Below the pieces are notes generated by a model that ran no database searches, had not been told where the DNA came from, and was given only the letters and a program-made list of their open reading frames with translations. From Stenogyne calaminthoides (taxonomy: Eukaryota > Streptophyta > Magnoliopsida > Lamiales > Lamiaceae): 64,000 bases of DNA. This document shows positions 11,362 to 22,670 of this stretch, in pieces. The stretch is taken from NCBI GenBank assembly GCA_037126765.1, contig JBBCBC010000025.1:12555639-12619638 (forward strand). Reading direction: 5' to 3'. A program made the position numbers and the translations under genes. Positions within the stretch are counted from its first letter, which is position 1. Each line of letters begins with the position of its first letter.

Positions 11362-13101
11362 TGATGGTCCCGGTTAAAACCGATTTTGCGCGTGCGGAAG
11401 CAAAACATAAAGTTTGATGCATATAAAACAGGGGTGAGGGCAGAGTGATTCCAATTTTTCTCTTTTAAGCTCATGTGTTGTGTTTTGCTTATAATCGAAT
11501 GCATATGACAATATAAGAACATAAAGCAGTAAAGAACACACGATTTTATAGTGGTTCGGAGTCCAACTCCTACATCCACTCTTCCCTATCATCAGGGGCA
11601 CCTACTTAACCAACTGGACTTAGTTTAACGTGTTAGTCCAACACCCAACAGATGTTTACCGAGTTCACACTCAAACGGGACTTATCACCCTCACGGGATT
11701 GCCTACCCTCCCTTTCGGGATTGCTAGATGTTTACCGAGTTCACACTCACCTACAAACTTAACCAACTCTTGGGTTTGGGTATAAGATTGTTTGGTTTCC
11801 AACTAGGGTGAGATTTTCCCTTACATTTGTTTAGCCTCAATGCTAAGGTTGGGAAAATCTCTCTAAGCTTAGGATATGGCATTTATGCTTAGATCTAGGG
11901 TAGAACACTCTTTGAATATATGCGTGTATTTCTACAGACTTGTGTTCTAGGGTGGGAATGCTTGATGATTTGGCTTGATGGATGTTTCACGCATTTTTCC
12001 ACACGAATAATGAAGGAAGAACTTGTATTTATAGTGTGGATTTGAATGTTACCGTTGGAAGGAGTCACATTCAAATCCATACTATTCTGTAGCTCTTTGC
12101 AGCTTTTTCAGGCTTGTTGTCTTCCTCTCATTGGTCCACGTCAGCTGATTCTAACAGCTATATTCTTGAGATCTTCGAGTCTCGAGTTTTATCGATCCTC
12201 AGCTTCTTCGAACTCAGGCTTCCTTGGACTCAGGATTCTTGATTCAACAGACTTCTCTTGGCGGACCTTATACGTCGGGCATCTTGACCCTCGGTCACTA
12301 GCTTTTCGAGCTAACCGATCATCGATGGCGTTACGATTCTCGATGAATATGACTTGAGATGACTTCTCTTGAGATGACTTCTACTTTGATTTGGTATCTT
12401 GATTTCTAGTTTTATATCCGATTTCTTCTACTTTGATATGATCGGCTCACATGATCGGTCGATCGATATAGCATCAGTCGGACATATCGGTTTATCTGCA
12501 TCAGTTAAGTACATCGGGTTAGCATATTAGGTTAGCATATCGGTTTTAACACATCGATCTCAATCACGTCGATCTTGATCATTTGCTCATCTTCATATCG
12601 ATCTCGATCACGTCGATCTCGTCGATCTCATCTGCTCCTCTTACGATCTGCAACCTTCTCTTGATCTTACGGTCGGTTTCTTTCGATCGGCTTATGCGCT
12701 CTTGATCACCGGATCGGCTCGTGCGTTCTTCCGATCATCGGATCAACTTCGTCTGTTCTTACGATCATCGGATCATTTCGTCTGTTCTTCGATCATCGAT
12801 CGAATCTGATTACGGTCATTTGATCGGTCATCTGGTCATCGATCTTACGATCGGTGGCTTAGCTTTTCTTCTCTTCGATTTTGCTCGGCTCATCGATTAA
12901 CTCAGAACTCATCTTACTCATCGATCTCGTCGGTCTAAATCGTGCTGACCTCGTCGATCTCGATCATCTTAAATGCGATTTCGTGAGTTCCCCCTCAATC
13001 TGTTCTCTCGCTCCCCCTCAACTTGTTATCTGTAGATTAGCTTCAAAAGTACAAGTTGATAATGTTTTGGCATAATTCATCAACACTAAAATATCCCAAC
13101 A
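11362..13101 (-). mobile_element. Solo LTR of family B inside LTR A
   Basis: Begins TGATGGTCCCGG and ends CCCAACA on the plus strand, 1740 bp, matching the LTRs at 47990-49716 and 49811-51451. Flanks are GCTAT (11357-11361) and ACTAT (13102-13106), a 5-bp duplication with one mismatch; the uninterrupted site is visible near 15791-15800. It has one copy of a 76-bp unit that is doubled in the other B LTRs, a TATA box at 12026-12034, and a CGATC-rich U3 at 12380-12960. A solo LTR is the usual product of recombination between the two LTRs of one element. Confidence 0.9.
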
Positions 13102-13914
13102 ACTATATTTAGGGTTTGACACTCCCTAACACGTTTTAGGCAATAGCCTTTCATGTAGCCGGTCTTCACTTTTTGAAGTCTGGAACTTAGTACTTCTGAC
13201 ATCTTTTCAGTGACCTGTCGTTGTCAGTGTCAGTATGGTACAGTGATGTCTTCCTCTTTTTGACTTTTGTCTCCAGTTAAAGGTAGACAACTCAACTACT
13301 CTTTTGGTTATAATCTCTGAGTGATATAACCTTAACGACACTTTGTCTTAGTTCCTTTTGTCTGCATTTGAATGTCTTGGCAAATATCTATTTTTCTAAG
13401 GAATCACGATCTTCCCAGTATGCATCCTTCAGATAGATATGTTCAGTGCCTCGGAGCATTTGAGTTTATCTTGAACATTCAAGACATTCTTGAGTCTTCA
13501 TGAATTCTTTGTGCCTTGATATTCTTGATCTTGATTCTTGATCTTCTCTGAGTCTTCAGCGTCTTCTGAGTCTTTATAGATGTACTGACTAATATCTTGA
13601 AGTCTTCATCTTTGAGTCTTGATTCCTCGATTTCATCTTTGAGTCTTGATGATATCGATTTCATCTTTGAAACTTGAAAACTTCATTTCATCTTCGAAAC
13701 CGGTTTCTTCGAAAACTTCTTGAGTTCTTCAGAATCTTCAGATCCTAACCTGATATATATCTGCTGACTATACATTTTGCATATAATATCCTGAATACTC
13801 TAAAACTGAATCCTGACTCAACTATCAAGATTATTCTGAACATGTCATACTCAGGGGTTTTGGGATCTAATCAAAATCATATCTTTATTAAATTCATCTC
13901 CCAACATATTGTAA

Positions 13915-14604
13915 TCAGTCAATACCACTTGAAGTCTGTTTGTACCACTTGTTGATCTTAGTTTTTTGCCTAATCCTTATAATTTCCCAACTTTCCCTTT
14001 TAACTGATCCGCTCCACTTTGCGTCTGATATTCCCTTTTCTAATCCTCTTTCTTTGATACTTAGCTGATCCATTTTCTGTGCATCAGGTACCGGTTGATC
14101 TGGTACTTCTTGTTCTGAGGCAGATTTCTCTTGTTCAGAAGATGTCTCATCAAAGACCACATGAGGTGTTTCTTCCACAACTAGGGTTCGCCTGTTGTAA
14201 ACCCTGAAAGCCTTGCTGGATGAGGAATATCCTAAGAATATACCCTCATCTGACTTGGCCTCAAAAGTCTTCAACTGACTCTTCCCATTGTTGTGTATGA
14301 AACACTTGCACCCAAAAACATGGAAGTAAGAAACAAGAGGTTTTCTGCCCTTCCACAGTTCATAGGGTGTTTTGTAGTGAGCCTTAGTCAGAGAGCATCT
14401 GTTCTGAGTGTGGCATGCAGTATTGATGGCTTCTGCCCAGAAACGGCTTGGTGTTGCATGTTCAGCTAACATAGTGCGAGCAGCTTCTTTGAGTGTTCTG
14501 TTTCTCCGTTCTGCTACACTGTTCTGTTGTGGCGTTCTTGCAGCTGATGTCTCATGCTGTATACCAAACTTATTGCAAAAATTAGTAATAAAAGAGTTCA
14601 GAAA
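13915..14604 (-). pseudogene. Integrase C-terminal half, copy C1
   Basis: Continuation of the C1 integrase on the far side of the solo A LTR. Upstream of 14472 it reads HETSAARTPQQN and VAERRN with the catalytic Glu; 14472-13915 then gives MLAEHATPSRFWAEAINTA, VFGCKCFIHNNGKS and EGIFLGYSSSSKAF. It ends with a hydrophilic tail (KMDQLSIKERG) that runs directly into post-RNase H sequence: the RT-RNase H deletion junction is near 14043-14052. The same tail and junction are in C2 (25906-26172). The TAGA-type AGAAA duplication of the solo LTR lies at 14600-14604. Confidence 0.9.
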
Positions 14605-16732
14605 TGTTGGTCCCGATGCAAACGAGTCTTACACGTGTATGGGGGGGAATACACGTGTTCAGTGTTTTTAAAACTTTTTCTTACTGAGGTCAGCTTGGGT
14701 TAGATAATCCTGAAGATTAGGTTCTGAGAAGCACAGATCGCTCTGAGTCAAAGTCTACTGAGACAGTGATCCTGAGCTGCTTTCAGATACCTCAGATAAA
14801 CCCAACTGAGTCCTGAGTGTCAGAGATCCTGAGTTGCTTGGATCAGATAACTAACTTCTTGAACCCTCGGAAAGAGTAAGTTCAGTTTGGTAACTATCTG
14901 TTCTAGCTACTCAGATGTGCGGAATGGTTGGCCCTTTAGTTTATACTCGTTTTAAGCTTTGCTGAAAACCTTCCTGAATGGAATAGTGATTAAGCTGTGA
15001 TTCAGTTATGCAACTTCAGTGGATTGATTCCAACTGAATATCAGTGAAAAGTATGCTTTCAAACTCAGTGATGCAACAGTTAAGCACTGATAAAAAAGCA
15101 ATAAACAACACAACAATTATAGTGGTTCAGAGACTCAAGCTCCTACGTCCACGCTCTCTGATCCTCAGAGAAATTCACTAATCACTTCTGAGCTTTCTGA
15201 CTACCTCGCGTAGTTTACTTACTCAACTCGGCCCTGAGCTTTCTGACTACTCCACGTAGTTTACTTACTCAACCCGACCTTGAGCTTTCTGACTACCTCC
15301 GTAGTTTACTTACTCAAACACAAACAAGCTTTCAGACTACCTCTGTAGCTTACTAACTTCTCCTCTAGAGTTTTCTGACTACTCCGCGTAGTTTACTAAC
15401 TCTTTACAACTCTTCTCACCAACAAACACACTCCAACTACCTTCTCAAGGGTTTGGGGTTTCTCGGTTGGTTTCCAACTAGGATGAGATATCCTTTACAA
15501 TGAAGCACAATGCAAAGGGTTAGGATATCTCGACTAAGCTTCGGATATGTCTTATCAAGCTAGGCTTAGTTTAGTGAGCTCTCTTCAATATAAAAGCACT
15601 TGGTAAATTCTAAGTTTTTCGAGTGCTTTAACTTTTCGATAATAAGTTTGAGCTTCTTGAGTTGCTTATAAATTTCCCTTAACCTTACAATGTAGAGGGT
15701 CACCAGTATTTATAGGCATACACCAAGGTTACTCTTGAAAACTATCCGTTGGAGAGATAGCTTCGTGAGTTTCCTCTTATGGTGTGTGAGGAACAACTAT
15801 ATTTAGGGTTTGAAACTCCCTAACACGTTTTAGGCAATAGCCTTTCATGTAGCCGGTCTTCACTTTTTGCAGTCTGGAACTTTGTACTTCTGACATTTTT
15901 TTTCAATGATCTGTCCTTTATCGATGTCGGATGGTACAATCTTTGTCTTCCTCTTTTTGACTTTTGTCTCCAGTTAAAGGTAGACACCTTCAACGGCTCT
16001 TTTGGTTACAAACTCTGAGTTGATATAACCTTAACAACACTTCTGACTTAGTTCCTTTTGTCTGCATGGGAATGTCTTGGGCAATATCTATTATTCTAAG
16101 GAATCGCGATCTTCCGATGTTGCATCGCCCGGATAGATATATTGATTGCCTCGGAACATTGAGGTTTATCTTGAGCATTGATGCATTCTTGAGTCTTGAT
16201 AATTCTTGTGCCTTGATATTCTTGATCTTTAGTCTTCAGTCTTCAGTCTTGCGTCTTCAAAGTCTTTTGAGTCTTGTCTCTTGGTCTTACGAGTCTTACG
16301 AGTCTTGGCGTCTTAGAGTCTTGAGTCTTGATATCTGATGATATCTTTTGAGTCTTCATCTTTGATCTTCAATTCCTCGATTTCATCTTGAGTCTTGATA
16401 TCTCGATTTCTCCTTTGAGTCTTGATTCTCGATTTCTCCTTGAGTCTTGATTCTCGATTTCTCCTTGAGTCTTGATTCTCGATTTCTCTTTTGTCTTGAA
16501 ACTTCCGGTTTCATCTTTGAAACCGGTTTCTTGAAAACTTATCTTGAGTTCTTCATAGTCTTCAGAACCTATCCTGATCTATATCTGCTGACTATAAATT
16601 TTGTAGATAACATCCCGAATACTCTAAAACCGAATCGACTCAACTATCAAGATCATTATGAACATGTCATACTCAGGGGTTTTGGGATCTTAATCAAAAT
16701 CATATATCTTTTATTAAATTCATCTCACAACA
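14605..16732 (-). mobile_element. Solo LTR of family A in C1 integrase
   Basis: Starts TGTTGGTCCCGATGC and ends CACAACA, 2128 bp, with a perfect 5-bp target duplication AGAAA at 14600-14604 and 16733-16737. The uninterrupted integrase sequence in C2 (about 26497-26510) shows exactly these bases once. Contains the hairpin minisatellite (15190-15400), the conserved core (about 15115-15165), a TATA box (15707-15715) and a long GAGTCTTGA/CTCGATTTCTCC low-complexity U3 (16180-16500). No internal sequence remains. Confidence 0.95.
15190..15400. repeat. Hairpin minisatellite, solo LTR A
   Basis: Five units at about 15190, 15236, 15282, 15316 and 15368. The ACTAC/GTAGT arms are kept (one GTAGC), while the spacer changes: CTCGC, TCCAC, CTCC, CTCT, TCCGC. 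Confidence 0.9.
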
Positions 16733-16737
16733 AGAAA

Positions 16738-17420
16738 TTATGTACCTTTATCTGATCTGATTTTCACTATATGTATCTTTGTTGTTGTCTCATTCTTCTT
16801 ATACAAGAATACAACCCAGGTAAACTTGGAATAATCATCCACGATTACCAGAGTGTATTTCGTCGTCGTGAGATCGACCGATGTAATCGGGTCCAAATAA
16901 GTCCATATGGAGCGATTGCAATACTCTTGGATCTTTGGTCCAGGATTCCCTTGAATGAGGCTTTAACTGTTTTTTTTCCGACATCGACACATATGTCTGA
17001 TCCTTAGAGAATACCTCATTCGGAAGTCTTTCAACCAAAGACATCCTTGCTATCTTGTTAAGAGTTTTAAAGTTCAGATGGCTCATTCTTTTGTGCCAGA
17101 GCCAACTGCTACTTTTGGAACTCACAATAATCAGGCATGCATTTCTTGGACAACTGTTCCAATCTGCTGTATAAATCGTACCTTTTCTTGAACCAGTTAA
17201 CAAGATCTGTGGAGTAGCTCGATTCTTGATAGTACACTGATCGATCCAAGAACTCAACACTTGAATCCTTTTGTCGCAGACCAGAAACCGATAACGGTTA
17301 TGCTTTAAACCTTCGACATACGAGACTCAAAGAACACATGCATCATCATTCTCTAGGTTTAAATCCTCTGGTAAAACCAAAGTTATCATCACCAAAGAGT
17401 ACACGTGGGCCTTCTTGTCC
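16738..17420 (-). pseudogene. Integrase N-terminal half and protease region, copy C1
   Basis: 17260-16835 keeps the HHCC region in part (SWLWHKRMSHLNFKTL) and HMDLFGPD, with the second Cys pair lost (VSMSEKKQ instead of VACQKGKQ). Relative to C2 about 50 bp is missing near 16772 before the second catalytic Asp. The TAA after KGT (shared with C2) lies at the solo LTR border. Many differences from C2 are of the CAG/CTG to CG type, e.g. GATCGATCC for GATCAGTC near 17242. The protease signature lies near 17440-17500 and is readable only in fragments. Confidence 0.8.
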
Positions 17421-17472
17421 TGTGTAAGAGCTGAGGAGATTTTTACTTCCAGTCATATGCCTTGAGCATCCA

Positions 17473-18830
17473 CTATCGATGTACCAGATAGTTGCTTGTA
17501 CACCTCCTTTGTTGGCCTAACCCACGCGAACCTGCAATCAAATCAGGTTTTAGGTACCCCTTTTGGATTGGGTCCTGAGGGGTTAGAGTTGGTTTTAGGG
17601 ATCCATACAAACAGGGCACTTCTATTGTAATCAGATAGATCAGAAGGCCTGATTTGTCTTCCATAAATATCTACATAATCATATATCTCTTCATATGCAT
17701 TCTGATCAGTATGATTATTTGTGCGAGCCTTGGGTGAATCAGAAGACTTGGGATTTTTCCTTGCAGTTTGTCTTCTTTTAACCCAGTGGGGCTCAGGTGC
17801 AGCATCCCTAGGTTTCTGATTATAAGGGTAGGTACGAACTGCTACCATTAAAAGATTCATATCTTATAGGCATATCTGGTTTCAGCAGTTTACCCTTGAC
17901 TTGCTTGTTAGGCAGCTTGACATGATTAGGTTTCAGATCAGATTTCCCCTTTAGAGGTTATCTTTTCTGATACCTAATCTGCTGATAAGGTTGCGGTTTC
18001 TTCAGAAAAACTGGGTTCTTCTGTTGATTCCTCAGCTGATGCTTAATCAGTTGGGGTCCATTTTTGTTCCCTTTCAAATTGGGCACTTGCCTTACTTGTT
18101 CAACAGGTCTCTATCCCTTATTAGATACAGATTTTGCTTTATGTATATCTATATTAGAAACTCGTTTGATTACACATTTTTGAAGTGAATCAGACGGGGC
18201 TTTTGAGGATGTAGAAGGTTTTTCATACCCAATTCCCTTCTTATTAGTTGTCGTTCTAAAATTGTTGTTCAAATCCTGAACAGTTTTCGAAGATTTCGTG
18301 AAAACCTGTATTTTCTTACGTAAACTATCCTCAGTTAATTTCAGACTCTCATGTAGTCGGAAGAGATCATCAAACTTGGCTTGTAGGATTTTAAAATCAT
18401 CGACTTTGTCACGTTTATTGATAGCTAGTCGTTCCTTAATCTAACCTTTTCGATCGGAAGAGTTAACTTTCGAACTTTCGGTTCTTGATTTATCTTCTGG
18501 CGGCTTTCAAATGATTTTAGTTCAAATTGTTCTCTCGACAACATTTTCCTTAACAAGCTGAGTATTTTCAATTCTTAGCTTATCATTTTCGGCTTCCACT
18601 ATCGTATAAGTGTCTACTGTGTTAGGGAGATCATCAAGCAATTGCTCAGAATAGAGCTGCAGGTCAATCTCTCCAGCAGATGTGCTAATCATAGCTGGTG
18701 GTGTAACCGAAAAGGCGAAAGGTTTAGAGGTTACCTCAGTTGGTCTTCCTCCCAGCCATCGAATGATTTCATCATCAGAAGAGAATATCAGATCATCGTA
18801 GTGGTAGAAATCATCAGCGTTACTTATCAA
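17473..18830 (-). pseudogene. Gag-protease linker, copy C1
   Basis: Degenerate copy of the C2 linker. 17860-17543 reads NPKSSDSPKARTNNH and YDYVDIYGRQI; 18830-18522 reads the acidic NADDFYHYDDLIFSSDDE stretch and LYSEQLLDDLPN. The basic Gln/Pro-rich part in between (17870-18500) is out of frame. Several frame losses fall where CAG/CTG of C2 is CG or CGG here. Confidence 0.7.
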
Positions 18831-18900
18831 ACAGAAATCTTTTACAGATGAGTAGCCTGAATCCTCAGAAGGCAGATAAGAATCATCAATTTATGATGTA

Positions 18901-20086
18901 TCAGCAACCATGGCTTTCTGTCTCTATAAGCGTTGCTCTCTTACATTCCTTCTCTTCTCTTTCTTTTGGTGTCGTCCGGGCAATCTGCTTGTTGTAATGA
19001 CCTGGTTTCTCCACAGATTGAAACACGCTCCACGATCCACGGAACTTCTTCCGCGGTGAGTCATTAAAATGCAGAGAATCTTTCGGTGACTTACATGTCT
19101 CGATTATGTCGAAATTTCTTCTCTCGAATCTGTTGTCTCTTCTTTCATCGGACCGATCATCTCTTTTCTTATCTTCTCTACGATCCTTTCCTGTGATCAT
19201 CTCTTCGGTCATCGATCTGGTCTTTTTCGGAGATCATCGGTTTGGCCTCCTATCTCTTCCTCTGCTGTTTTGATAATCCCTGTAAAATCTACGATACTTG
19301 CCAAGTTGAATGTTAGATTTTTCAAGTTTTCTGGTTAGCAAAGCAATCTATTCAGTTTGTCTTATAATATTTCCAACTGGTTCAGTAGACTTTGAGTTCT
19401 TCTTTGGTCGCTTGAATCTGCAACGATTTTGATGTGGCAGGTGTGGCTTCAGCAGGCGACTCGTCTTCTTCTTCTTTCCCTCTTTCGATCAGATCGAACT
19501 CATGGACTTTAAGACTCAGGAACAGGTTGCTTGGCTTCATCTTGGTAATATCTTGACAATCCTTTACAGTGACTTTCATATCCCACTTCTTAGTCAGAGA
19601 TCTCAAGATCTTGTAATTTATGTCTTTATCTGACATCTCTCGTCCAAGTTCTCGAAGCTTGTTAACTGACATGGTGATTCTTCCATCGAGCTCATTGATG
19701 GTTTCATTTGGTAACATCTTAAGTTTCTCAAATTTCACCAGTTCAGCTTGCAGTCTGCTATCTTTAATCAGGTCATTTCCTACACACATTTCAGCAAGCG
19801 TATCCCACATCTGTTTGGCTATCTTGAGATACTTTATATTTTCTCTGGTTATCTTGTCAATGGTCTTCATGATTATGTGCTTGGCTATCGTATCCAGCGT
19901 GTACAACTTTCTCTCTTCAGCATCCATCAGGGCGGGACTCTTTCTGACAAGACTTCCAACTGCAAAATCTGGATCACCTCCAATAGCTGGGTTGTCATGA
20001 TAGATGATGATGGGTCCTCGTTCAATAACTTCCTCATCAATGGAAAATTTAGGCAAATCATGATACATACCCGAAGTATTATCCAT
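18901..20086 (-). pseudogene. Gag of copy C1
   Basis: ATG at 20086 (MDNTSGMYHDLPKFSIDE), 120 bp after the PBS, opens a 234-codon frame to 19382 with MDAEERKLYTLDTIAKHI, AKQMWDTLAEMC, LRSLTKKWDMKV and FLSLKVHEFDL. Compared with C2 about 54-57 bp just after the start are absent in frame (the YADW...ISNRM segment). After 19382 the frame is lost; 19212-18901 shows a ruined zinc knuckle (VEKPGHYNKQI, no Cys left at the first positions). Capsid and RNA-binding protein in an intact element. Confidence 0.88.
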
Positions 20087-20208
20087 GATGATCGTGTGTT
20101 TGAAAACAGATGAGATTTGAAAAGGTTTTTCAAGATCAGTTCAAGTGACCACAAAGGTTCTTCCTCAAGAACCGATGATATTCAAAGCCAGTGGTCTGGA
20201 GAACCACT

Positions 20209-20220
20209 GCTCTGATACCA
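20209..20220 (-). promoter_or_regulatory. Primer-binding site of C1
   Basis: TGGTATCAGAGC on the minus strand, 2 nt from the LTR end; complementary to tRNA-iMet. Confidence 0.95.
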
Positions 20221-20222
20221 CT

Positions 20223-21797
20223 TGTAGGCCCCGAACGGGTTTCGTGAGGGCAGAAGTCTAGAGGGGAGGGGTGAATAGACTTCTGAAAACTTTTTCGTGC
20301 AGATCAGGTGTGATTGCAGTTTGCTTGATCAGAGTGCAAGTGAATCAGTTTGGACTGATATCCAACTTACTGATCGCCTGAGGGCAGATTAGTTCGGTGT
20401 CTATCAGTTTAACTGATTGTGCGGTAGCTAGTTTATACCCATGTGAAAAACCAGTTTATAACAAATCAGATTCCGAAGCTGTTTTCAATCAGATGACTAT
20501 GGAGTCAATCTGATCAAATCAGTAGCTTGGTGCTAGTTGATCCTAACTCAGAATATGTATACAGATTTAATCAAGTTGTGTGCAATAGTGTAAAACAGTT
20601 AATCAAACAGGTAAATGCACACAAGATTTATAGTGGTTCGGACAACCAGTCCTACGTCCACTCTTCCCTATCACAAGGGGCACCAACTTAACCAACTTAA
20701 CCAACTGGACTTAGATTATTGTGTTAGTCCAACACATTACACCAACAGATATTTATAGAGCTCTCACCCAACCGATCCCAGAAATCAGAAGTAGAAACCC
20801 TAGTCTGAAATCTTGCTAAACAAACTTAACCTAACTTTGGGTTTTGGGTAAGATTTGTTGTTTGTTCCAACTTTGAAATCTTTCCTAGTATTTAAGTAGC
20901 CTAACAGCTAGAGGATAAGATTTCTGTGCTAAGAACTATGGGATGAACACTTAGAAAATAATCTTCAAGGTTGTGTTCTTCGTGCGGAAATTTTGCTGTA
21001 GTATGAGCTTCTTGATAATTTCCGTGTCTTCACTCTGAAGAGTAATCCCATATTTATAGACCTCGAAATCAAAGAGCCGTTGGAGAGCAATATGAATTTC
21101 CGGCTATATTTGGTAGGTTTGCGGGATTTGATGTGACGTGCTTCCAGCTACGGCATGGCCGAAAGCGTGTATGTCATTTTTCTAGCCGTTTGACTATGCA
21201 GCGTCGAAATCCGCAGTGTCAGCTCAGGTCATACGTATCTTGTTCTTATTGGTTAACAAGTACAGCATATCAGAGTTTGTTCACCAACTAAAGTTGACAT
21301 TCTTCTTGATCAGATCAACAATGTATGACTTGGTGAAACATCAGTTACCACCTGGTGTGAGCTGACCTGATCAGTTACAACTGATCAGTCTACCTGATAG
21401 AGTCTTCTGGTGCCAGTTGTCTTAGCTCAACTAGCAGACTCGGGTGATGTAGGTCTCTTGGTCTGATCTTTTGGTAGTCATCTGATCTTCAGGTCTTCTG
21501 AATTTGAACTTCATGACTTCACCTGATTATCTGACTTTATAAGATCGTCTGATCTTCTGTCCTTCCCTTGCCTTCTGGCCTGTCGGACTTCAGCTGATAT
21601 TTTGTTCTTCTGATCTGACCTATACATATTGAGTTCCCCCTCAATATGTGACCTATCTTATACATCACTTGTTCTATACAATAATTATCAACTGGTCATC
21701 TTATAACTGGTATTAAAAATATCAGTCAGCTAACAGGTCTGACTGGTCCTATTACATGTGTTTTAGAACTTTCATCAAAACTCTAAATTTCCCAACA
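20223..21797 (-). repeat. LTR shared by C1 (5') and C2 (3')
   Basis: TGTAGGCCCCGAACG at 20223 to TTTCCCAACA at 21797, 1575 bp. A PBS adjoins its left edge and a polypurine tract (21798-21812) its right edge, so it serves as 5' LTR of C1 and 3' LTR of C2. It contains the conserved core at 20627-20670, a TATA box at 21051-21059 and CTGATC/GATCAG-rich U3. It aligns with the split LTR 30074-30497 plus 44755-45870. Confidence 0.93.
21051..21059 (-). promoter_or_regulatory. TATA box of LTR C
   Basis: CTATAAATA on the minus strand in a context repeated at 45154-45162 of the other C LTR. Confidence 0.7.
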
Positions 21798-21812
21798 ATT
21801 TCCCCCTTTTTG
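21798..21812 (-). promoter_or_regulatory. Polypurine tract of C2
   Basis: CAAAAAGGGGGAAAT on the minus strand directly before the LTR. The preceding bases give ATCAAAAAGGGGGA, the Sirevirus-type plus-strand primer. Confidence 0.92.
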
Positions 21813-22025
21813 ATGAAACCAAAACACTTGAGAAACCAACACAGTTGATAAATATAAAACAGTAAAGAACACATAATCAGAAGACAATGAGATTTTTTTC
21901 TTAGGATTAGAAAAAGAATAAACTTTTCATTCATCAGATTTATCGATTACATGTTACATCAAAAAAGTTTGGGTTTAAATTCAGCTGATCCTAAATAGTC
22001 TTCTGATCGTTAATCTCTTGGCTTA

Positions 22026-22670
22026 TCATTTGACATCATTGATCTGCTGAGGATAAGTTATGCGAGCTTTGTCAAGGATGTCAAAATAGAACCTTTGAAA
22101 TGCCAGTCTGTCAAATGAGCCATCTGCCTTCTTCGAGTAGTCCATCACGTCATACTCTTGACGAGATATTCTCACATTGATTACTCTGGCCTCATTTTCC
22201 AGATATTTCAGAAAATCTGGGTGCTTGTTCTCCAACTAGTTGAGAAATTCTGCATCTGGAGATTCTTCTTGTGGCACTAGGTCCAGAACAAATGCATCTA
22301 GAAGCCATTCACTTCTGATCTTATTCCATTCCTCGAACCTATCATCATGTGCAGTAGTTTTCAGAATGATTTCATCAACTCTTGCTGGCAACTGAGGTTC
22401 TGGCCCAGATTTTCCGGCTTTGCCTGCCCTCGATCTGTATTTCTTTTTCAGATCTTCTGCCTCTGCCAATTTTTCTGCTCTTCTTTCTTCTTCAATAATT
22501 CAAGTTTCTTCAACAATCTGCTCCTTAGTCAGTCGAGCTTCTTCAGCAATCTGCTCCTTAGACAGTTTCTCAGTCAGTTCCTTATCAGCCTGTATCTGGC
22601 TAGCTGTGTTTCTCGTGACTCTCTTAGTCCGAGTGGTGGTACAGTTTTGATGTCCCAAAGACACCATAAC
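22026..22670 (-). pseudogene. ORF3 of C2, C-terminal part with coiled coil
   Basis: A single minus frame enters near 22660 with a heptad coiled coil containing a near-duplicate (SKEQIAEEARL then TKEQIVEET), a TGA in place of an Arg codon, then EEERRAEKLAEAEDLKKK. 22469-22236 is acidic/basic, and a TAG at 22236-22238 (likely former CAG) separates it from 22235-22026 (NKHPDFLKYLENEARV ... RFYFDILDKARI). It ends 228 bp before the 3' LTR. It matches the ends of ORF3 in A and D by position and style. No membrane segment. Function unknown. Confidence 0.55.

Larger units (their letters stand above)
1..13906 (-). mobile_element. Element A: Sirevirus-like Ty1/copia retrotransposon, left end outside window
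   Basis: Minus-strand order from high to low coordinate is 5' LTR, PBS, gag, protease, integrase, RT, RNase H and ORF3; the 3' LTR lies beyond base 1. The order integrase before RT defines Ty1/copia. The extra ORF after RNase H and the integrase and zinc-knuckle style match the Sirevirus (SIRE/Maximus) group. The right edge ends CCCAACA at 13906 and is followed by ATATT (13907-13911); in the uninterrupted relative at 25804-25808 the same bases run straight on, so the element inserted in C1. Every ORF carries at least one stop or frameshift. A family B solo LTR lies inside its LTR. Confidence 0.9.
10156..13906 (-). repeat. 5' LTR of element A, split by a solo LTR of family B
   Basis: Plus-strand limits are TGTTGGTCCC at 10156 and CCCAACA at 13906, matching TG...CA ends on the minus strand. 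Without the insert (11362-13101 plus the 5-bp repeat) it is about 2.0 kb and aligns end to end with the solo LTR at 14605-16732. Internal marks: a 45-bp hairpin minisatellite (10753-10970), a core shared with families B, C and D (about 10674-10720), and a TATA box at 11267-11275. The U3 part (13100-13860) is rich in the repeated word GAGTCTTGA. Confidence 0.92.

Noticed and set aside
12380..12960. CGATC-rich tract as a separate satellite
   Set aside because: It is the U3 part of LTR B and occurs at the matching place in 49100-49450 and 50990-51330.
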